This document shows positions 12,323 to 16,899 of a stretch of 16,899 nt of DNA, one piece after another; the stretch's first letter is position 1; each line of letters opens with the position of its first letter. A program made the position numbers and the translations under genes. Under the pieces are notes generated by a model. That model searched no databases. It was not told where the DNA came from and worked only from the letters and a program-made list of their open reading frames with translations. The DNA is taken from contig CACXJP010000031.1 of NCBI GenBank assembly GCA_902768065.1, positions 1 to 16,899 on the forward strand. The letters are read 5' to 3'. Source of the DNA: an uncultured Erysipelotrichaceae bacterium (GTDB lineage Bacteria; Bacillota_I; Bacilli_A; RF39; UBA660).

Positions 12323-13630
12323 ATGACTATTACAAATTTAGATTTTGGTGATGGTGCTACAGTAAATCCTAATGCTGGAGGTACACCTACTGGAGATACT
12401 GTTGATGTAACAGGAAATACTCCTAAACCTGAAGGTAATGATATTACTGATAAAGATGGTAAAAATTCTCCTACGGAACCTACTACTCCTACAACACCTA
12501 CAGAACAACCAAAGCCAGGTGAGAAAACTCAGCCTACTACCCCTGCTGATACAAATTCTTCTACGGGGGGGCTCGAAGCTGGTACTGTGATTGAGTTTGA
12601 AGGTGTTGAATATACTGTTGCTGAAAACGGAGATATTGTTGATAAAGATGGTAATGTTTTTAAAGCTGCTGCTGATGTAAAAGCTTGGCTTGAAGAAAAC
12701 GAACAAACTGATGATAATAGTCTTGAAGGTTCTTCTGTAGACGATATTATAGAATCAGTTGGTATTGAAATCAATGATGAAAAAGGTAATAAGATTGAGT
12801 TTAGTAATGATAAGGAAGGACTTAAAGCATATATTAATGCTGTAGCTGACCTTAAAAGTGAAGAAACTCGTCAAGCAACAATGAACAAGTTTTATCAAGA
12901 TAATCCTGTTGTTAAACAGTTTGTTGATTATATAACTGTTAATGGTGGTGATCCAACAGGTTTTGGTCAAATTCCTGATAGAACTGGTATTACTGTTGAT
13001 AAAGAAAATGAACTTCAACAAGAACAAATTATTCGTCTTGCATCTAAAGAGTTTGGCTTGAACATTTCTGATGCTTATATTAAGTATCTTAAAGATTCTG
13101 GTGGTCTTTATGACGAAGCAGTTAATCAATTAGTAGCTATTCAAGATAGAGATAAAGCTATTCGTGAAAAGATTGCTGTAGATGCTGAAAATGCACGTAA
13201 AGCTGAAGAAGAGTCTATTCGTGCTTATTGGGAGAATATTAATAATGTTATTAACGGCAGAGAGATTGCTGGGTATAAAATTCCTGAAAGTTTCACGAAA
13301 GAAGTAAATGGTCAGAAGATTACTCTTACTCCTGACGATTTTTACGATTACCTTTATAGAGCAAATCAAGTTGATGCTGATGGTAACAAAATAACAGGTT
13401 ATCAAAGAGATTTAAACAAACTTACAAACAAAGAACTTCTTGATAAAGAACTTCTTGATGCTTGGTTAACTTTTACAGGTGGTACTTATAAAGATTTAGT
13501 TAATATGGCTATTAAAGAACATGAGGTTCGTAAACTTATTATTAAATCTAAAGAACAACGTGCTTCTCGTACTATTAAAGTTACTAAACCTACAAGTAAA
13601 GGTGATACGAGTAATCTTTTGTTTGAATAA
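12323..13630 (+). CDS. putative scaffolding protein (435 aa)
   Basis: It lies immediately upstream of the major capsid gene, the usual place for a scaffold, which guides procapsid assembly and is then lost. Residues 1-85 are low-complexity, rich in Pro, Thr, Gly and Asp (PTTPTTPTEQPKPGEKTQP). Residues about 88-115 form a small beta-like unit (AGTVIEFEGVEYTVAENGDI). From about 130 on it is acidic and helical, and the C-terminus is basic (KSKEQRASRTIKVTKPTSKG), as expected for a scaffold tail that contacts the capsid. A direct G7 repeat encodes SSTGG at the end of the Pro/Thr region. A 15-nt tandem duplication (13430-13459) gives KELLDKELLD. It could instead be a minor head protein; no sequence motif is decisive. 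Confidence 0.55.
   Translation: MTITNLDFGDGATVNPNAGGTPTGDTVDVTGNTPKPEGNDITDKDGKNSPTEPTTPTTPTEQPKPGEKTQPTTPADTNSSTGGLEAGTVIEFEGVEYTVAENGDIVDKDGNVFKAAADVKAWLEENEQTDDNSLEGSSVDDIIESVGIEINDEKGNKIEFSNDKEGLKAYINAVADLKSEETRQATMNKFYQDNPVVKQFVDYITVNGGDPTGFGQIPDRTGITVDKENELQQEQIIRLASKEFGLNISDAYIKYLKDSGGLYDEAVNQLVAIQDRDKAIREKIAVDAENARKAEEESIRAYWENINNVINGREIAGYKIPESFTKEVNGQKITLTPDDFYDYLYRANQVDADGNKITGYQRDLNKLTNKELLDKELLDAWLTFTGGTYKDLVNMAIKEHEVRKLIIKSKEQRASRTIKVTKPTSKGDTSNLLFE
12553..12573 (+). repeat. G7 dispersed repeat, copy 5 (direct)
   Basis: AAATTCTTCTACGGGGGGGC plus T differs from copy 1 at one base. It is read as Ser-Ser-Thr-Gly-Gly, in the same frame as copy 3, at the junction between the Pro/Thr-rich and folded parts of the scaffold-like protein. 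A partial copy (TTCTCCTACGG, 12466-12476) lies 87 nt upstream in the same frame and matches the copy 4 variant. Confidence 0.85.
13430..13459 (+). repeat. 15-nt tandem duplication inside the scaffold-like gene
   Basis: AAAGAACTTCTTGAT occurs twice without interruption, adding five residues in frame (KELLD KELLD) within a helical region. The copies are identical, suggesting a recent duplication. Confidence 0.8.
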
Positions 13631-13670
13631 ATCTCATTAACTTATTGTTTTATAAAATCTAATTATTATT

Positions 13671-15146
13671 ATGTACAAACTTAGGGAAATTTCTCGTGGT
13701 AATTACGATGACCGTGGTTATTCTAATGAAGAAACCATTGCGAATCTTATGCTATCTAAACCTGCTGAAATTAATCAGATTCTTACCTATACTTTTGGTA
13801 TGGATGATGATCGTTTCCCATTGACTGTTCTTACTGAAGGTCAAGGTAGTGCTGGTGTAGTTGACATTCCTAGTGACCAATGGACTTGGAAAACTATGGG
13901 ACGTATGAAGTTTAGTGACAGTGTTCTTTGGTTTGACACAACTAATACTACTCCTGGTAAGGGTGGTGCTATGTTTGATGTTGAATTTGAAACACATTGG
14001 CTGATTGAACAATTCGGTTTGATTGCTCCTGATGGTCATACTCAGGTTCGTATTATGAAAGATTTGGGTTCTGGTGCTCATGGCGGTTTCCTTTATCGTC
14101 TTAAGCTGACAACTCCTAATCCTAATGCTTATGTTGATGTTGAGAATCTTGCTAAGGGTAAGTATTGGAGTATGACTGCTCCTACTATTTCTGCTTCTTA
14201 TTCTAAGGGAAATCGTAGTAATACTATGGGTCCTGGTAAGATGACTTCTCAACTTGAATATCACCGTTATACTAAAGAAATTGCTGGTAATATTTCTAAT
14301 CAAGTTGTAACTTACGAGTTTAAGAATGGAAATGGCGGAACTACTAATCTTTGGATTAATGAAGAGATGCGTCAGTTCAATATTACTAACCGTGTTACCG
14401 AAGAAGAGCGTCTTTGGTTTGCTGAATATAACCGTAATGAGAATGGTGAAGTTACTCTTATTGATCCAGATAATGGTCAGCCAATTCCTCATACATCAGG
14501 TATGATTGAGATTTGTCGTGAAAGTAACTATGATACTTACGGTGAATATCTTCCTCTTGCTAAACTGAATCGTACATTTGGTGATATTCTTGATAAGGAT
14601 ACCGATACTGGTTCTATGGAAGTAGTAGTTATGTGCGGTAAAGGTTTCATGGAAGATTTCGATATGGCTATTCGTGAAGATGCACGTAATGAAGGTTTTG
14701 CTACTCCTCTTGGTGATAAGATGATTGAAGATTTCCAGGGAGGTCTTTCTTATGGTAAGTATTTCCGTCGTTATAAGACACCTGATAATCACATTATTAC
14801 TCTTCAGCATCTTCCTTGGTGTGATAAGGGTACTATTGCTGAGAATGACCGTCTTAATGGTAATATTCATCCTCGTACAGGTAAGCCTATGAGTTCTCAC
14901 CAAGCTTTCTTGCTTGATATGTCTACTTATAATGGTGTTCGTAATGTACGTAAGGTTCGTCAAAAGGGTCAGATTTATCTTGTAGGTGTTGAGAAGGGTC
15001 TTACTCCTATTCCTGCTTCTTGGGGTACAGTTCCTGCTAATTCTCTTTCTACTGAAGTTGACCACTCTAAGTATCATATTAAGAATAGTTACGGTCTGCA
15101 AGTAAACAACAATACAAAGTTTATGCAGTTGAAGTGCGTACTTTAA
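13671..15146 (+). CDS. major capsid protein (491 aa)
   Basis: Length, position after the scaffold-like gene and sequence character agree with crAss-like major capsid proteins, which adopt the HK97 fold. The N-terminus MYKLREISRGNYDDRGYSNE and the stretches around FGMDDDRFPLTVLTEGQG and WLIEQFGLIAPDGHTQVR look like that family to me. Codon use stands apart from the neighbours: arginine is CGT throughout except one AGG near the start, with no AGA, and lysine is mostly AAG. This fits very high expression. A possible weak promoter of its own lies in the 40-nt gap before it (TTTG at 13622-13625, TATTGTTTT at 13643-13651), but the spacing and match are poor. No frameshift or truncation. Confidence 0.88.
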   Translation: MYKLREISRGNYDDRGYSNEETIANLMLSKPAEINQILTYTFGMDDDRFPLTVLTEGQGSAGVVDIPSDQWTWKTMGRMKFSDSVLWFDTTNTTPGKGGAMFDVEFETHWLIEQFGLIAPDGHTQVRIMKDLGSGAHGGFLYRLKLTTPNPNAYVDVENLAKGKYWSMTAPTISASYSKGNRSNTMGPGKMTSQLEYHRYTKEIAGNISNQVVTYEFKNGNGGTTNLWINEEMRQFNITNRVTEEERLWFAEYNRNENGEVTLIDPDNGQPIPHTSGMIEICRESNYDTYGEYLPLAKLNRTFGDILDKDTDTGSMEVVVMCGKGFMEDFDMAIREDARNEGFATPLGDKMIEDFQGGLSYGKYFRRYKTPDNHIITLQHLPWCDKGTIAENDRLNGNIHPRTGKPMSSHQAFLLDMSTYNGVRNVRKVRQKGQIYLVGVEKGLTPIPASWGTVPANSLSTEVDHSKYHIKNSYGLQVNNNTKFMQLKCVL

Positions 15147-15172
15147 TAAATAATAATTAAACTCATAGAATT

Positions 15173-16297
15173 ATGGATATTAAAATTGGTAATAATAATC
15201 CTAGTCAAGGTTCAGAAAATAATGAAGCTACAGTTTCTGCTGGTGCAGTAGTTACTTCTACACCAGCTAATGATAAAAATCATGAGGATTTAGAAGAACC
15301 TTATACAGATAAACGTACAGTTACAATTTCTCTTGTTAAGAATTATTCTGCTTATCGTAAAGCTAACATGAAAGTTCTTGGACAGAGGCATGAAGTTATT
15401 GGTAGTTCTGTAACATCTTGTCGTATTCTTTCTTCTAATAAAGGTGAAGTTGATGCTTACTTCCCTCAATTAATTGGTTTATCTCCTTCAAATCCTGAGT
15501 TTATTACTAGAGTTAAAGCGTATCTTTCTAACATTCAAATGAACGTTAATAATGAGAACGCTACTCTTAATACTAGTTTTGTTTACAATCATAAGAAGGA
15601 TTATATTGCTATTTCTAAGAAAGAAAATGCTATTAATGCTGAATATGATAAAGTAGATAGAGCTAATCCTAGTGCTATTAAGGAGGCTTTGAAGAAAAAG
15701 ATTGACGCTCTTAATACTCTTGAAGGTACTAAGTATAAGTATGGTCATCCTGAAAGTATAGAAGAATATCTTATGTATCGTCATTGTCTTTTATATCGTG
15801 ATGTTGCTAAAGATATGGCTCTTATTAATCAAGATCCTACTCTTCGATTCTATATTAAGGATGAAGCTAAAGAGGCTCAGCGTCAGAAGAAGTTAGTGGA
15901 CGAGAAGAAACACGCAATGAAACATTTCGTAGAACTTTGTGGTACTGATGAAAAGTTTAATGCTGTATTTATTCAAGTTGCTAAACTTCAGAATATGATT
16001 CTTTCTGAAGCTCTTGCTAAAGCTAAGGATGAAAAAGAGAGTATTCTTATTAATTTCGTAAATGAGAATCCTGACAAATTCAATACTTTTGTAACTGATA
16101 AGAATATTTCAGTTAAATCGTTTATTGAAATTTTGATTACTAGAGGAGAACTTGTTAGGTCTGATTATAATCAGCAAATTGCTACAGCAGATGGTACTTT
16201 TATTGGAAGTAATATGAATGAAGCAGTTGCTTATTTTAATAATCCTAATCATGGTTCTTTTGTAGAAACATTAAAGAATAAACTTAAACTATTTTAA
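15173..16297 (+). CDS. conserved post-capsid phage protein (374 aa)
   Basis: It follows the capsid gene by 26 nt. Residues 1-45 are polar and disordered-looking (rich in Asn, Ser, Thr, Glu). Residues 48-140 look mixed beta, and from about 150 on the protein is helical and rich in Lys and Glu (AIKEALKKKIDALN, DEAKEAQRQKKLVDEKKHAM). Crassvirales commonly carry a conserved gene of unknown role in this position. A virion component, head-completion factor or assembly chaperone is plausible. No catalytic motif or membrane segment. The start codon follows an A/T-rich leader. Confidence 0.6.
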   Translation: MDIKIGNNNPSQGSENNEATVSAGAVVTSTPANDKNHEDLEEPYTDKRTVTISLVKNYSAYRKANMKVLGQRHEVIGSSVTSCRILSSNKGEVDAYFPQLIGLSPSNPEFITRVKAYLSNIQMNVNNENATLNTSFVYNHKKDYIAISKKENAINAEYDKVDRANPSAIKEALKKKIDALNTLEGTKYKYGHPESIEEYLMYRHCLLYRDVAKDMALINQDPTLRFYIKDEAKEAQRQKKLVDEKKHAMKHFVELCGTDEKFNAVFIQVAKLQNMILSEALAKAKDEKESILINFVNENPDKFNTFVTDKNISVKSFIEILITRGELVRSDYNQQIATADGTFIGSNMNEAVAYFNNPNHGSFVETLKNKLKLF

Positions 16298-16305
16298 TAT
16301 AGATT

Positions 16306-16899
16306 ATGAACTTATCTGAAATGCACGTTTGGTTTCGTCAATATGCTCAACAAATGGGTATGCAAAATGTTCGGGCTATTCTTCCTGAACAAATTGATTT
16401 GCTCATTAATACGAGTATTACTGATATTATAAACCAAATAATTACTCAAAACATTGGTGTCACTAATGATAGAATTATTAGTGATAACTCTAAGATTGGG
16501 CAAATTAACGCATTGAAGACTCTGTATACTGTAAAGACTATTGGTTTATTTGATTATACTTATTCTAGTTTAAAGCCTACGTCTATAAACGTTGATAGTT
16601 TTTCTGATGATGTTAATGGTGAATGGGTAATCGATATTGCAAAAAGTGGTAAAAACACTAGTGATCTTGCTTATAATTTTGCTTTCACTGTTGATAATAC
16701 TTCATCTAGTAGTAGTGGTAGTACCATAGGTATTAGTGGTAAAACTGCCGCTGCTGCTTGTGAAGCTATTTCAGAATATATTAATAACGCTTTTACTAGT
16801 TATTATGGTGATATATCAACTAAACCTAGTTTAACAATATCGTATGTTTCTGGTACATTTAGTGCTGTACGATTTACGGGTAGTTCTAACGCAGAAATA
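16306..16899 (+). CDS. neck/ring-type structural protein, 5' part only
   Basis: The frame opens at ATG 16306, 8 nt after the previous stop, and remains open through the window end (198 codons seen, no stop). The N-terminus MNLSEMHVWFRQYAQQMGMQ followed by helical INTSITDIINQIITQNIG resembles the start of head-tail connector proteins, and a later Ser/Gly-rich, beta-like stretch (TSSSSSGSTIGISGKT) suggests a surface domain. Its place two genes after the capsid gene fits a conserved crAss-like neck or ring component. That identity is inferred from order; the C-terminus is missing here. Confidence 0.55.
   Translation, partial: MNLSEMHVWFRQYAQQMGMQNVRAILPEQIDLLINTSITDIINQIITQNIGVTNDRIISDNSKIGQINALKTLYTVKTIGLFDYTYSSLKPTSINVDSFSDDVNGEWVIDIAKSGKNTSDLAYNFAFTVDNTSSSSSGSTIGISGKTAAAACEAISEYINNAFTSYYGDISTKPSLTISYVSGTFSAVRFTGSSNAEI

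Noticed and set aside
12475..12545. Pro/Thr-rich stretch as a possible tandem DNA repeat
   Set aside because: The Pro/Thr codons vary in order and there is no regular repeat unit; it is a low-complexity protein linker.
13752..14492. 246-codon antisense frame inside the capsid gene
   Set aside because: The capsid gene on the + strand is clearly real with strong codon bias; the antisense product has no recognisable features and no room for a promoter.
1..16899. CRISPR array, tRNA genes, transposase or integrase
   Set aside because: No regularly spaced direct repeats, no cloverleaf-like segment and no recombinase or transposase motif were seen on either strand.
1..16899. Stop-codon reassignment, known in some crAss-like phages
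   Set aside because: All large genes are uninterrupted under the standard code; the single TAG and TGA stops fit normal gene ends, and reading through them soon meets other stops.

Overview
The window looks like a piece of a crAss-like phage genome (order Crassvirales), so the host is probably a gut Bacteroidota bacterium. The evidence is a very AT-rich sequence with all genes on the + strand and almost no spacing, the order terminase large subunit - large portal - (accessory genes) - putative scaffold - major capsid protein - conserved head/neck genes, an IHF-like protein and a PD-(D/E)XK nuclease just upstream, leaders that mostly lack Shine-Dalgarno sequences, and one good match to the Bacteroidota promoter pattern TTTG-N20-TAnnTTTG. 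Stop codons are overwhelmingly TAA, and no in-frame TAG or TGA interrupts the large genes, so the standard code is sufficient here. No homology search was possible; family names rest on recognised motifs and gene order.

Layout. 1-2897: a 42-codon small ORF, a conserved gene that may be the single-stranded-DNA-binding protein, an IHF/HU-like protein, a helical protein of unknown role and a PD-(D/E)XK nuclease. 2900-4084: a compact lysis-type cassette with a cell-wall enzyme carrying an L,D-transpeptidase-like His...Ser-x-Gly-Cys signature and two heavily overlapping spanin-like membrane genes. 4094-8833: packaging motor (TerL) and portal. 8826-11883: a 549-residue phage protein with a basic C-terminal module, several tiny genes, a PI-PLC-X-like phosphodiesterase and a three-helix holin-like membrane protein. 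11884-12322: the only long non-coding gap, holding a rho-independent terminator, palindromes and a strong promoter. 12323-16899: putative scaffolding protein, major capsid protein, a conserved post-capsid gene and the start of a neck/ring-type gene cut by the window edge.

The genes fit one programme: build the procapsid (scaffold, MCP, portal), fill it (TerL, perhaps helped by the IHF-like protein and the nuclease), then breach the envelope (cell-wall enzyme, spanin-like pair, holin-like protein, perhaps the lipid phosphodiesterase).

The most unusual signal is not a gene. A ~20-bp G-rich repeat, TTCTTCTACGGGGGGGCT, occurs five times (three direct, two inverted, plus a partial copy) in DNA that otherwise has almost no G runs. 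Four copies form two inverted pairs, each bracketing a gene start, and one pair brackets the capsid promoter. The fifth sits in a hairpin upstream of the IHF-like gene. Inside genes the direct copies always fall in the same reading frame (Ser-Ser-Thr-Gly-Gly). This may be a mobile short repeat, an inversion or recombination site, or an RNA control element.
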